Shown: positions 14,617-23,914 of the stretch, piece by piece
Layout: every line of letters starts with the position of its first letter
How positions within the stretch are numbered: position 1 is the first letter of the stretch
From: GCA-020352575 sp041635475
Lineage (GTDB): Bacteria; Actinomycetota; Acidimicrobiia; Spongiisociales; JAENVV01
Direction: 5' to 3'
NCBI GenBank assembly: GCA_041635475.1
Contig: JBFKVA010000020.1
Coordinates: 1 to 30,853, forward strand
DNA length: 30,853 bases
Made by a program: the position numbers and the translations under genes
Notes under the pieces: generated by a model
The model's input: the letters and a program-made list of their open reading frames with translations, nothing else
Told to the model about the DNA's origin: nothing
Database searches by the model: none

Positions 14617-17600
14617 GTGGGTTGGATTCAGGATCTCGTCAAGCCGGAGTCCAGGAACTGGGAGGAGTTCTACCGCAACCGCTGGCAACACGACAACGTC
14701 ATCCGCACCACCCACGGCGTCAACTGCACCGGAGGGTGTTCGTGGGCGGTGTACGTCAAGGACGGGATCATCACCTGGGAGATGCAGCAGACCGACTACC
14801 CGTTGCTGTGTGACAGCGTCCCGCCGTATGAGCCCCGGGGCTGCCAGCGGGGCATCTCGGCCTCGTGGTACGTGTACAGCCCGATTCGGGTCAAGTACCC
14901 GTACGTCCGCGGGACGTTGATCGACCTGTGGCGCGCCGCCAAGGAGAAGCACGCCGCCCCAGTGGACGCCTGGGCGTCCATCGTCGCCGACGAGGAGCAA
15001 CGCTCCTCCATCCAGCGGTCCCGGGGCAAGGGCGGGTTCCGCCGCTCCACGTGGGACGAGGTGCTCGAGATCATCGCTGCCGCCTGCCTCTCGACCGCCA
15101 AGGAGCACGGACCCGACCGGGTGTTCGGCTTCTCCCCCATCCCGGCCATGTCCTACCTGTCGTACGCCGCCGGCTCGCGGTTCCTCCAACTCTTCGGCGG
15201 CGTCAACATGAGCTTCTACGACTGGTACGCCGACCTCCCCAACGCCTTCCCCGAGATCTGGGGCGACCAGACCGACGTGGCCGAGAGCGCCGACTGGTAC
15301 CACTCGAAGTACATCGTGGCCATGGGCTCCAACCCCAACATGACCAGGACCCCGGACGTCCACTTCATCTCCGAGGCGCGGCATGAGGGCTCCAAGTTCG
15401 TGGTCATCGCGCCCGACTTCAACCAGGTCGCCAAGTACTCCGACTGGTGGATCCCCGTCGAGGCGGGCCAGGACACCGCGCTGTGGATGGCCGTCAACCA
15501 CGTCATCCTCAAGGAGTACCACGCCGACCGCCAGACGCCGTACTTCATCGACTACCTCAAGCGCTACACGGATTCGTCGTTCCTCGTCGAGTTGACCCCC
15601 GGAGCAGATGCCTTCACGGCCGGCCAGTTCCTGCGCGCCGATCGCGTTGCCCGCTACGCCGACCAGGAGCACGGCGACTGGAAGATGCTCGTCCACGACC
15701 GGACCTCGGGCGCGGTACGAATGCCCAAGGGCACCGTCGGGTTCCGCTGGCAGCAGCAACCAGGCAAGTGGAACATCTCGATGGAGGACGGGCTGGACGA
15801 CCAGCCGATCGACCCCGACCTGACTTTCCTTGGCGAGCACGAGGAGGTCGTCCAGGTCTCATTCCACGAGTTCGCCCGGGGCGGCGTCTACACCCGCGGG
15901 GTCCCGATCCGGTACGTCGAGACCACCGAAGGGCGCGTTGCCGTCACCACCGTGTACGACCTGCTCATGGCCCAGTTCGGTGTGAGCCGGGGACTCCCCG
16001 GCGACTACCCCGAGGACTACGACGACGAGCGCCCATACACGCCGGCGTGGCAGGAGCGTCTCACCGGGATCGGCCGGGACACCGTGACCCGACTCGCACG
16101 CGAGTTCGCCTCCAACGCCGAGGCAACCGAGGGCAAGTCGATGATCATCATCGGCGCCTCGATCAACCACTGGTACAACAACAACCAGTCCTACCGCGCT
16201 CCCATCACCGCCCTCATCCTCACCGGTTGCCCCGGGCGCAACGGCGGCGGGATGAACCACTACGTGGGCCAGGAGAAACTCACCCTCGTCGCCCCGTGGA
16301 CGAGCATGGCCCTCGGCCTGGACTGGCAGAAGCCGCCCCGTCTCCAGCAGACCCCGATCTGGCACTACATCCACTCCGACCAATGGCGTTACGAGGGCGA
16401 CTTCACCGACTACGCCCGGGTCCCCCCCGAGACCAAGTGGGCCAAGGGCCACGCCGTCGACCTGGCGGCCGCCTCGGTTCGCATGGGGTGGATGCCGTTC
16501 TTTCCCCAGTTCAACAAGAACTCACTCGACCTGGCCGCCGAAGCGCAAGAAGCCGGGGCCGTCACCGATGACCAGATCATCGGCCGGGTGACCGACCAGC
16601 TGCGCAACCGGGACATCACCCTTTCCGTGGAGGACCCCGACGCCGAGGAGAACTGGCCCCGGGTGTGGTTCATCTGGCGCGGCAACGCCATGCAGTCGTC
16701 CGCCAAGGGATCCGAGTTCTTCCTGCGGCACTACCTGGGCACCCACGACAACATCGAGGCCACCGAGCACGCCGCCGGCAAGACCGACACGGTGAACTTC
16801 CGGGAGGAGGCGCCCCGCGGGAAGATGGATCTCGTCGTGGACATCAACTTCCGGATGGACTCGACGGCCCTCTACTCCGACATCGTCCTGCCGACGGCGT
16901 TCTGGTACGAGAAGAACGACCTCAACACCACCGACCTCCACTCCTTCGTCCACCCGCTGGGCCAGGCGGTCCCGCCCGTGTGGGAGTCGAAGACCGACTA
17001 CGAGATCTTCAAGTCGTTCGCCAAGGTCGTGAGCGAGATGGCTTCGGAGGTGTTCCCCGAGCCCTTCAAGGACGTTGTCACCTCTCCGCTTCAGCACGAC
17101 ACCAAGGACGAGATCTCCCAACCCCAGCCGCTCGACTGGGGGAAGGGTGAGTGCGAGCTCATCCCCGGCAAGACCGCCCCCCACCTGCGCGTCGTGGAAC
17201 GCGACTACGCCAACCTCTACAACAAGTTCATCTCCCTCGGGCCCAAGATCCGCGAGGACGGGATCAGCGGCCACGGCGTCCACATCCCGGTGGACAAGTT
17301 CTATGACGAGCTCCTCGAGAGCCCGGTGGGCACCGCTCCCGACCCGCGCCGGACCCGAGCAGTCGAATGGGGCGGCCGCAAGTACCCGGGCCTCGAGGAC
17401 TCCATCGACGCCTCCAACGTGCTCCTTCACCTCGCCCCCGAGACCAACGGCGAGGTGGCCTACACGGCGTTCAAGGCCGAGGAGGAGCGCGTGGGGCTTC
17501 CCCTCGCCGATCTGGCCGAGGACACCCGAGGCGTTCGGATGAACTTCCACGACATCACCCGCCAGGTACGACGGACCCTCACGAGCCCCTGTTGGTCGGG

Positions 17601-18261
17601 CGACGTCAGGGACGGACGCACCTACTCGGCGTGGACCCTCAACGTCGAACGACTTCTCCCCTGGCGGACGCTCACCGGGCGTCAACAGCTCTACAACGAC
17701 CATCCCTACTACATCGACTTCGGCGAGCACCTGCCGACGTACAAGCCCAAGCTGGACCCGATCGCAACCGGGGACATCGTCAAGAGCCCGGTGGACGACC
17801 AGTCGTTGATCCTCAACTACATCACCCCCCACGGGAAGTGGAACATCCACTCCACGTACAAGGACAACCTCCGCATGCTGACCCTGTCCCGGGGCATGGA
17901 CCCGATCTGGATCAACGACAAGGAGGCTGCCCGGGTCGGCATCGTCGACAACGACTGGGTCGAGGTCTTCAACGACAACGGTGTCGTGGTGACGAGAGCG
18001 GCGGTCAGCGCCCGAGTCCAGCCCGGCATGTGCCTCTACTACCACGCCGTGGAACGCACCATCTACATCCCCAAGTCGCAGGTCCGCGGCGGACGGCGGG
18101 CGGGCGGGCACAACAGCCTCACCCGGACCCGCATCAACCCGCTCCTCCTCGCCGGCGGGTACGGCCAGTTCACCTACGGGTTCAACTACTGGGGTCCCAT
18201 CGGCATCTTCACGCGGGACACGTACGTGGTGGTCAAGAAGATGGAGAAGCTCGAATGGTGA
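14617..18261 (+). CDS. narG: Respiratory nitrate reductase alpha subunit (molybdopterin)
   Basis: 1214 residues from GTG, full length for NarG. It carries bis-MGD molybdenum and one [4Fe-4S] cluster and interconverts nitrate and nitrite. The FS0 ligands are His33, Cys37, Cys41 and Cys76 (HGVNCTGGCSW, PRGCQRG). Asp202 in YDWYADLP corresponds to the molybdenum ligand of E. coli NarG. The TRTPDVHF, NHWYNNNQ and GRNGGGMNHYVGQEK segments are characteristic. There is no twin-arginine signal, so the active site should face the cytoplasm, like E. coli NarG and the Nitrobacter-type nitrite oxidoreductase. Neighbours narH, narJ, narI and two narK genes favour nitrate respiration; NxrA activity is the alternative and needs phylogeny. 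Confidence 0.95.
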   Translation: MGWIQDLVKPESRNWEEFYRNRWQHDNVIRTTHGVNCTGGCSWAVYVKDGIITWEMQQTDYPLLCDSVPPYEPRGCQRGISASWYVYSPIRVKYPYVRGTLIDLWRAAKEKHAAPVDAWASIVADEEQRSSIQRSRGKGGFRRSTWDEVLEIIAAACLSTAKEHGPDRVFGFSPIPAMSYLSYAAGSRFLQLFGGVNMSFYDWYADLPNAFPEIWGDQTDVAESADWYHSKYIVAMGSNPNMTRTPDVHFISEARHEGSKFVVIAPDFNQVAKYSDWWIPVEAGQDTALWMAVNHVILKEYHADRQTPYFIDYLKRYTDSSFLVELTPGADAFTAGQFLRADRVARYADQEHGDWKMLVHDRTSGAVRMPKGTVGFRWQQQPGKWNISMEDGLDDQPIDPDLTFLGEHEEVVQVSFHEFARGGVYTRGVPIRYVETTEGRVAVTTVYDLLMAQFGVSRGLPGDYPEDYDDERPYTPAWQERLTGIGRDTVTRLAREFASNAEATEGKSMIIIGASINHWYNNNQSYRAPITALILTGCPGRNGGGMNHYVGQEKLTLVAPWTSMALGLDWQKPPRLQQTPIWHYIHSDQWRYEGDFTDYARVPPETKWAKGHAVDLAAASVRMGWMPFFPQFNKNSLDLAAEAQEAGAVTDDQIIGRVTDQLRNRDITLSVEDPDAEENWPRVWFIWRGNAMQSSAKGSEFFLRHYLGTHDNIEATEHAAGKTDTVNFREEAPRGKMDLVVDINFRMDSTALYSDIVLPTAFWYEKNDLNTTDLHSFVHPLGQAVPPVWESKTDYEIFKSFAKVVSEMASEVFPEPFKDVVTSPLQHDTKDEISQPQPLDWGKGECELIPGKTAPHLRVVERDYANLYNKFISLGPKIREDGISGHGVHIPVDKFYDELLESPVGTAPDPRRTRAVEWGGRKYPGLEDSIDASNVLLHLAPETNGEVAYTAFKAEEERVGLPLADLAEDTRGVRMNFHDITRQVRRTLTSPCWSGDVRDGRTYSAWTLNVERLLPWRTLTGRQQLYNDHPYYIDFGEHLPTYKPKLDPIATGDIVKSPVDDQSLILNYITPHGKWNIHSTYKDNLRMLTLSRGMDPIWINDKEAARVGIVDNDWVEVFNDNGVVVTRAAVSARVQPGMCLYYHAVERTIYIPKSQVRGGRRAGGHNSLTRTRINPLLLAGGYGQFTYGFNYWGPIGIFTRDTYVVVKKMEKLEW

Positions 18262-18289
18262 CACGACGCACGAGCAGGAGCACCTGATC

Positions 18290-19801
18290 ATGGACATCCG
18301 AGCCCAGGTATCGATGGTCTTCCACCTCGACAAGTGCATCGGCTGTCACACCTGCAGCGTGGCCTGCAAGAACATCTGGACCGACCGCGAGGGCACCGAG
18401 TACCAGTGGTGGAACAACGTCGAGACGAAGCCCGGCACCGGCTATCCCACGAAGTGGGAGGACCAGGAGGAGTACCGGGGCGGCTGGCAGATGATCGGCG
18501 ACAACATCCAGCTCAAACTGCAGGGCAAGGCCGGGACCCTCGGGAACATCTTCTTCAACCAGCGCCTTCCCACGGTCAACGACTACTACGAGCCCTGGAC
18601 CTACGACTACCAGCACCTCTTCAACGCGCCGGCCGGCGACGACCAGCCGACGGCGCGGGCGGTGTCGCTCATCACCGGCGACTTCATGGAGATCGAGTCC
18701 GGCCCCAACTGGGACGACGACCTCGGGGGCTCCCCCGTGTACGCCTCGAACGACCCCAACCTGGGTGTGCTCACCGACGAGGAGCGAGCCCAGCTCAACG
18801 AGATCCAACAGGTGGTCTTCTTCTACCTGCCGCGGATCTGCAACCACTGCATCAACCCGGGATGCGTGGCAGCCTGCCCGGCGGGGGCGCTGTACAAGCG
18901 GGGGGAGGACGGGATCGTCCTCGTCAACCAGGACAAGTGCCGGGCATGGCGGATGTGCATCTCCGGGTGCCCCTACAAAAAGGTGTACTACAACTGGTCA
19001 TCGGGCAAATCCGAGAAGTGCATCCTGTGCTTCCCCCGGCTCGAGAGCGGCCAGGCACCGGCCTGCTTCCACTCCTGCGTGGGTCGGATCCGCTACCTGG
19101 GGGTCCTCCTCTACGACGCCGACCGCATCGAGGAGGTCGCCAGTTCGTCCCAGGAGAACCTGGTCGAGGCCCAGCGGGGCATCATCCAGGACCCGTTCGA
19201 CCCCGACGTCATCGCAGCCGCCCGGGCCAACGGTGTGCCCGACGACATGCTGGCGGCAGCCAAGCACTCGCCGGTGTACAAGTTCGTCAAGCAGTGGAAG
19301 CTAGCACTCCCCCTCCATGCGGAGTTCAGGACCCTGCCCATGCTCTACTACGTGCCGCCGATGCTGCCCGTCCTGGCCAAGGTCAACGGCGGAGGATCGT
19401 ACGACGTCAGTGGAGCAGCCTCGGAAGGGCTGGCGCCGCTCCTCAGCTCGCTCGAGGAAGCCAGGATCCCGTTGCGTTATCTGGCCAGCCTGTTCTCGGC
19501 CGGCAACGAGGAGATCCTCGCCGAGGTGTACCGCAAGCTCATCGCCGTCCGGGTGTACAAGCGGGCCGAGAAGGTCGGCGACGTCACCCAGGAGGAGGCC
19601 CAGCGGGCACTCGAGGTGGGCAAGACCACGGCCGAGGAGGCCGAGGCAATCTTCCGGCTCACGGCCCTTCCCTCGTTCGAGGAGCGGTTCGTGGTGCCAC
19701 CCCTCGGTCGGGAGAGTGCCATTGAGCAGACCGAGGATCCCTACGAACACAAGCGCGAAGCCGGCTTCGGTCGGCTCACTGCCCCCAAACGGAGGTGGTG
19801 A
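18290..19801 (+). CDS. narH: Respiratory nitrate reductase beta subunit (iron-sulfur)
   Basis: 503 residues from ATG 18290, with AGGAG at 18276-18280. NarH holds four Fe-S clusters and passes electrons between the NarI hemes and NarG. Cys groups: 16/19/22/26 (CIGCHTCSVAC), 184/187/192/196 (CNHCINPGCVAAC), 217/223/227 with Trp220 in the position of a missing cysteine (CRAWRMCISGC), and 244/247/259/263 (CILC...CFHSC). The Trp substitution is diagnostic of the NarH [3Fe-4S] cluster. There is no signal peptide, which fits a cytoplasmic complex. It ends by overlapping the narJ start region. Confidence 0.96.
   Translation: MDIRAQVSMVFHLDKCIGCHTCSVACKNIWTDREGTEYQWWNNVETKPGTGYPTKWEDQEEYRGGWQMIGDNIQLKLQGKAGTLGNIFFNQRLPTVNDYYEPWTYDYQHLFNAPAGDDQPTARAVSLITGDFMEIESGPNWDDDLGGSPVYASNDPNLGVLTDEERAQLNEIQQVVFFYLPRICNHCINPGCVAACPAGALYKRGEDGIVLVNQDKCRAWRMCISGCPYKKVYYNWSSGKSEKCILCFPRLESGQAPACFHSCVGRIRYLGVLLYDADRIEEVASSSQENLVEAQRGIIQDPFDPDVIAAARANGVPDDMLAAAKHSPVYKFVKQWKLALPLHAEFRTLPMLYYVPPMLPVLAKVNGGGSYDVSGAASEGLAPLLSSLEEARIPLRYLASLFSAGNEEILAEVYRKLIAVRVYKRAEKVGDVTQEEAQRALEVGKTTAEEAEAIFRLTALPSFEERFVVPPLGRESAIEQTEDPYEHKREAGFGRLTAPKRRW
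19791..19795 (+). promoter_or_regulatory. narJ ribosome binding site
   Basis: GGAGG lies 8 nt before GTG 19804. In-frame GTGs at 19795 and 19798 fall inside or only 2 nt from it, so 19804 is the favoured narJ start. Confidence 0.55.
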
Positions 19802-19803
19802 CC

Positions 19804-20430
19804 GTGCGGGACCACGAACTCAACCGCGTCTGGGAGCTCTTCGCCGACCTGCTCGACTACCCGCTCCAGGATCCCCGTGACCGGCTGCGGGAGTGCCAGG
19901 CCCGCACCGAACCGAGATACCCGGCCTCGGCAGTCGCGTTGGGTGGCTTCCTCCAGGACACCGGCGAATGGTCACTCGGCCGCTTCCAGGAGGAGTACAC
20001 ACGGGCGTTCGACCTCGACGAGACCCACAGCCTGTATGTGGGGTATCACCTCCTCGGGGAGAGCTACAAGCGCAGCGCCATGCTCCTCGAGTTCAAGGAA
20101 CGGTACCGGGCCTATGGCATCGAGGTGGCGGGCGAACTGGCCGACCATCTGCCCGTGGTGCTTCGTTTCCTCGCTGCGTGCGACGACGGCCCCATGGCCC
20201 TGGAGATCCTGGGCGAGGCGGTGTGGCCGATGCTCGACATGATGGCGCGCAAGGACACGAAGGCCGAAGAAGCGATCCACGAGGAGGATCGTCCGCCCTC
20301 CGCCTCGCCGTCGTATCACCGGGTGCTGACGGCCCTGTTGGCGGTCGTCGAGGTCGTCGCCAAGAGCCACGGGCAACCACTCGTCATCACCCGGGCTGTC
20401 GGGAACGTTCTAGTGAGCGGAGGAGGCTGA
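19804..20430 (+). CDS. narJ: Nitrate reductase assembly chaperone (TorD/NarJ family)
   Basis: 208 residues from GTG 19804. NarJ binds apo-NarG in the cytoplasm, helps insert the molybdenum cofactor and FS0 cluster, and is not part of the final complex. The helical N-terminal half has the family pattern: LFADLLDYPLQD, then FQEEYTRAFDLDETHSLYVGYHLLGES, the NarJ motif region, and ERYRAYGIEVAGELADHLPVVLRFL. The C-terminal tail is variable. It lies between narH (3 nt upstream) and narI (2 nt downstream). Confidence 0.93.
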   Translation: MRDHELNRVWELFADLLDYPLQDPRDRLRECQARTEPRYPASAVALGGFLQDTGEWSLGRFQEEYTRAFDLDETHSLYVGYHLLGESYKRSAMLLEFKERYRAYGIEVAGELADHLPVVLRFLAACDDGPMALEILGEAVWPMLDMMARKDTKAEEAIHEEDRPPSASPSYHRVLTALLAVVEVVAKSHGQPLVITRAVGNVLVSGGG

Positions 20431-20432
20431 CC

Positions 20433-21113
20433 GTGTACGACTTCACCCTGTTCGTGGTCTTCCCCTACTTCGCGGTCACCACCGCCATCTGGGTTTCGAT
20501 CTATCGCTATCGGACCGATCGATTCTCGTATTCGAGCCAATCGTCCCAGTTTCTCGAGAACCGGCTCCTCAGTTGGGGTTCCGCGCCCTGGCACTACGCG
20601 ATCCTCACGATCCTCGCGGCCCACCTCATCGCCCTGCTCTTTCCCAAGTCCTGGGCAACCTTCATCGCCGAGCCGACCCGCCTCTACATCCTCGAGGTGA
20701 CCGGCCAGGCCCTGGCGTGGACGGCGGGGTTCGCTCTGTGCGTGCTCATCTACCGACGGATCACCAACCCGCGGGCGCGGTCGGTGACGTCCGTGGCCGA
20801 CTGGATCCTTCTCGTGCTTCTCCTCTCCCAGGTCGGCTTGGGCTTCTGGGTGGCATTGTTCTACCGCTGGGGGGCCGAGTGGTACATCTACACCTCCGTC
20901 CCGTGGATGATCTCACTCCTCACCTTCCAGCCGGACATCAGCACGGTGACGACGTTGCCGTGGGTCGCCAAGTGGCACCTGCTGGGGGGGTTCATGCTCG
21001 TGGCGGCGTTCCCGTTCACGCGGTTGGTCCACAGCGTCACGTTCCCGTTCCGGTACCTGTGGCGACCCCCACAGGTCGTCGTGTGGAACCGGCGGCTGAC
21101 GCGCACGAAGTAG
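20433..21113 (+). CDS. narI: Respiratory nitrate reductase gamma subunit (cytochrome b)
   Basis: 226 residues from GTG 20433, preceded by GGAGGAGG and 2 nt after the narJ stop; the upstream open frame lies inside narJ. Five hydrophobic segments. The heme b ligands of E. coli NarI (His56, His66, His187, His205) correspond to His54, His64 (SAPWHYAILTILAAHL), His182 (KWHLLGG) and His200 (FTRLVHSVTFPF), with identical spacing within each pair. It exchanges electrons with the quinone pool, or in this operon possibly with the cytochrome c, and anchors NarGH to the membrane. The C-terminus FRYLWRPPQVVVW is typical. Confidence 0.95.
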   Translation: MYDFTLFVVFPYFAVTTAIWVSIYRYRTDRFSYSSQSSQFLENRLLSWGSAPWHYAILTILAAHLIALLFPKSWATFIAEPTRLYILEVTGQALAWTAGFALCVLIYRRITNPRARSVTSVADWILLVLLLSQVGLGFWVALFYRWGAEWYIYTSVPWMISLLTFQPDISTVTTLPWVAKWHLLGGFMLVAAFPFTRLVHSVTFPFRYLWRPPQVVVWNRRLTRTK

Positions 21114-21158
21114 GGGCGCGCTCGGCAGCGGGCCATGTCAACAAGAGAGGAGTCCGCC

Positions 21159-22523
21159 GTGGCCCATGACGCCCCAGTCACGGGCGCCCGCCGTCAGATA
21201 CCGGCGAGCGGGGCGGCACGGGTCCTGGGGATCTCCACGGCCGGGTTCACGCTCTTCTTCGCGGTCTGGGTGATGTTCGCCATCGTCGGTCTCTCACTGC
21301 GCGACGAACTCGGGCTCAGCGACCAGCAGTTCGCCCTCCTGGCAGCCATCCCGGTACTCGCGGGCTCGATCCTTCGACTACCGATGGGCATCTGGACCGA
21401 CATGGTCGGAGGGCGGCGCATGTTCACGCTCCTCCTGCTCGTGACCGCGGTCCCGACGTACTTCGTCAGCCGCGCTGAGACATACCCGTCGTTGCTGGGC
21501 CTGGCCCTGCTCGTGGGCCTCGCGGGAACGTCGTTTGCCGTGGGCATCGCCTGGGTCTCGGCGTGGTACCCGGCCGGACGTCAAGGCTTCGCTCTCGGGA
21601 TGTTCGGCGCCGGCAACGTCGGGGCCTCGATCACCAAGCTGGCTGCCCCGACCCTCGTGACCGCGGTCGGTGTCGGGGGACTGGCCGGGGGCTTCGTCCC
21701 GGGCGGGTGGCGTTTCGTCCCCTTCCTCTACGCCGTGCTTCTCGTGGCGATGGCCGTCACGGTGTGGGTGTTCACACCATCCCACGACGTGAAGCCGGCC
21801 AAGGGGCGGACCGTGCGCGATCTGCTGTCGCCGCTCAGGCACATCCGGGTGTGGCGTTTCGGCTACTACTACGTCGTGGTCTTCGGAGCATATGTCGCCT
21901 TGGCGCTGTGGCTCCCCAAGTACTACGTGGACGTGTTCGAAGTCGACCTCAAGATCGCAGGCGTTCTCACGGCGCTGTTCATCTTCCCCGCCAGCCTCCT
22001 GCGGCCGGTGGGGGGCGCCCTTGCCGATCGCTTCGGCGCCCGGCGGGTCATGTATTGGGTCTTCACCACGATCGCCGCCGCCTCGTTCCTCCTCTCGTTT
22101 CCCAATGGCCACATCTCCCTCCACTTCCCGGAGTCGGTCGAGCCCACCGGCATCCGCGAGATCCTCCCGTTCCACCAGAGCATCTGGATGTTCACAATCC
22201 TCGTGTTCGTCATAGGAGTGGCCATGGGCGTGGGCAAGGCCGCCGTCTACAAGTACGTCCCCGACTACTTCCCTGACGACGTCGGGGCCGTCGGAGGACT
22301 CGTCGGCGCCATCGGGGGCCTCGGCGGGTTCTACCTGCCCCTCCTCTTCGCGTGGGCCCTCGCCGGAACGGACATCCCCAACTCGACGTTCTTCGTCCTG
22401 TTCCTGTTCGCAGCCGCCGCCCTGGGCTGGCTCCACCTCACCGTGGTCCGCCTCCTGCGCGCCGCATCACCCCATCTCGCCCAGGACTTCGAACACCGCG
22501 ACGAGGAATCGGAGGTGCCGTGA
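21159..22523 (+). CDS. narK: NarK-type nitrate/nitrite transporter, first copy
   Basis: 454 residues from GTG 21159, which has GGAG (21149-21152) 6 nt upstream; an in-frame ATG at 21135 gives 462 residues but has a poor ribosome site. Twelve hydrophobic segments, major facilitator superfamily. The nitrate signature FGAGNVGASITKLAAP (first half) and the Arg in SILRLPMGIWTD are those of NNP-family transporters; VGKAAVYKYVPDYFPDDVGAVGG is the second-half counterpart. The sequence is of the NarK1-like kind, often a proton-coupled nitrate importer, but transport mode is inferred. It ends by overlapping the second narK by 4 nt (GTGA). Confidence 0.9.
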   Translation: MAHDAPVTGARRQIPASGAARVLGISTAGFTLFFAVWVMFAIVGLSLRDELGLSDQQFALLAAIPVLAGSILRLPMGIWTDMVGGRRMFTLLLLVTAVPTYFVSRAETYPSLLGLALLVGLAGTSFAVGIAWVSAWYPAGRQGFALGMFGAGNVGASITKLAAPTLVTAVGVGGLAGGFVPGGWRFVPFLYAVLLVAMAVTVWVFTPSHDVKPAKGRTVRDLLSPLRHIRVWRFGYYYVVVFGAYVALALWLPKYYVDVFEVDLKIAGVLTALFIFPASLLRPVGGALADRFGARRVMYWVFTTIAAASFLLSFPNGHISLHFPESVEPTGIREILPFHQSIWMFTILVFVIGVAMGVGKAAVYKYVPDYFPDDVGAVGGLVGAIGGLGGFYLPLLFAWALAGTDIPNSTFFVLFLFAAAALGWLHLTVVRLLRAASPHLAQDFEHRDEESEVP

Positions 22524-23860
22524 CCGACAGGACGAAGACACCCACGTGGCTCGAGACATGGGACCCGGAGAACGAGGAGTTCTGGGAGACGACCGGCAAG
22601 GTCATCGCCTGGAGGACGCTGCGGATCACGACCGCCAACCTCACGATGGCGTTCGCCGTGTGGTTCGTCGTCAGCGCGCTGGTGGTGCGACTCGGCGACA
22701 TCGGGTTCGATCTCGAAACGACCCAACTCTTCTGGCTGGCGGCACTCCCGGGCCTGGCCGGTGGGACCCTGCGCATCGTGAACACGTTCCTCATCCCCGT
22801 GTATGGGACGAGGCATGTGATCACCGCCGCCAGCTTCGCACTGCTCGTGCCGCTCGTCGGCTGGTTCTTCGCGATCCAGAACCCCGAGACACCGTTCGTG
22901 GTCCTCGCCCTCCTTGCCTTCCTCGTCGGGGTTGGAGGCGGAAGCTTCTCGTCGTTCATGCCGAGCACGAGCCTTTTCTTTCCCAAGCGCCTGCAAGGGA
23001 CCGCCCTCGGGGTCCAGGCCGGTGTGGGCAACTTCGGGGTGAGCCTCGTCCAGTTCGTGGTGCCGTGGATCATCGGTTTCGGCCTGCTCGGATCGCTGGG
23101 TGGGCCGCAGCGGTACGTCACGGCGGACGGCGTCTCTGACATCTGGCTGCAGAACGCGGTGTTCGTCTGGATTCCGATCGTCATCGGGTTCTCGTTCTGG
23201 GCCTGGTTCGGACTCCGGAGTGTTCCGGTGCGGGCCAGTTTTCGGGATCAGTTGGACATCTTTGGCAACAAGCACACGTGGTTGCTCACGTCGCTCTACG
23301 TCATGGCGTTCGGCTCCTTCGCCGGCCTGTCGGCGGCGTTCCCCCTGCTCATCAAGGAGCTGTACGGAGGGTTCGAGAACGCCCCCGATCCCCTGGCTTT
23401 CGCCTTCCTCGGACCGCTTGTCGGGTCGATCATGCGGATCGCCGCCGGCCCGGTCTCGGATCGCATCGGTGGGGCCAAGGTGACCATGGCCTCGGCCGTC
23501 GGCCTCCTGGCGTGTGCCATCGGCATCACGTTCACCACCGAACCGGCCTCGAAGGACCTCTTCATCTGGTTCGTGATCTGGATGCTCGGACTCTTCTTCT
23601 TCTCCGGCATCGGCAACGCCTCCGTGTACAAGCAGATCCCCATGGCCTTCGAGGCCCGGCAGGCCTCGGGCGTGCTGGGGTGGACCGCCGCGGTGGCCGC
23701 CTATGGGCCGTTCGCCTTCTCGATGCTCATCGCCTGGGCACTCTCGGCCAGCGACACCGGGTCACCCAACGGCTTCTTCTACGGGCTGGCGGTGTTCTAC
23801 GCGATCAACATCGCCATCAACCTGGTCTTCTACATGCGGGCCGGCGAACAGCCCACCTGA
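22520..23860 (+). CDS. narK: NarK-type nitrate/nitrite transporter, second copy
   Basis: 446 residues from GTG 22520, whose GTGA overlaps the first transporter's stop; GGAGG stands at 22511-22515. The N-terminus (WDPENEEFWETTGKVIAWRTL) is the typical NarK2/NarU-like cytoplasmic lead-in. Twelve hydrophobic segments follow, with the signatures QAGVGNFGVSLVQFVVP and GIGNASVYKQIPMAF and the substrate arginine in GGTLRIVNTF. NarK2-type proteins usually exchange nitrate for nitrite. The pair of unlike NarK proteins, as in Paracoccus (fused) and Thermus (separate), would give uptake at start-up followed by exchange. Confidence 0.92.
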   Translation: MTDRTKTPTWLETWDPENEEFWETTGKVIAWRTLRITTANLTMAFAVWFVVSALVVRLGDIGFDLETTQLFWLAALPGLAGGTLRIVNTFLIPVYGTRHVITAASFALLVPLVGWFFAIQNPETPFVVLALLAFLVGVGGGSFSSFMPSTSLFFPKRLQGTALGVQAGVGNFGVSLVQFVVPWIIGFGLLGSLGGPQRYVTADGVSDIWLQNAVFVWIPIVIGFSFWAWFGLRSVPVRASFRDQLDIFGNKHTWLLTSLYVMAFGSFAGLSAAFPLLIKELYGGFENAPDPLAFAFLGPLVGSIMRIAAGPVSDRIGGAKVTMASAVGLLACAIGITFTTEPASKDLFIWFVIWMLGLFFFSGIGNASVYKQIPMAFEARQASGVLGWTAAVAAYGPFAFSMLIAWALSASDTGSPNGFFYGLAVFYAINIAINLVFYMRAGEQPT

Positions 23861-23862
23861 CC

Positions 23863-23913
23863 GTTTTCCCCCCTCCGTTGTCCGTCCCAGGCGGACGTGG
23901 GCCGTGGGAAAAG
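23863..23913. repeat. 51-bp palindromic repeat, copy B
   Basis: Same element as copies A and C, in the same orientation. The inner stem is GTCCG/CGGAC and the outer arms are GTTTTCCC/GGGAAAAG. It fills the whole gap between the convergent second narK (stop at 23860) and the DinB-like gene (stop at 23915). There is no T-tract next to it. Confidence 0.9.
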
Positions 23914-23914
23914 C

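Noticed and set aside
14296..15840. 514-codon minus-strand frame opposite the cytochrome c and narG
   Set aside because: Antisense shadow crossing two well-supported genes.
16522..18339. 605-codon minus-strand frame opposite narG
   Set aside because: Antisense shadow of the firmly identified narG; no recognisable motifs.
23863..23913. Intrinsic terminator of the nar operon
   Set aside because: The hairpin is well placed but has no adjacent T-tract in either direction, and copy A of the same element is not at a gene end; kept as a repeat.
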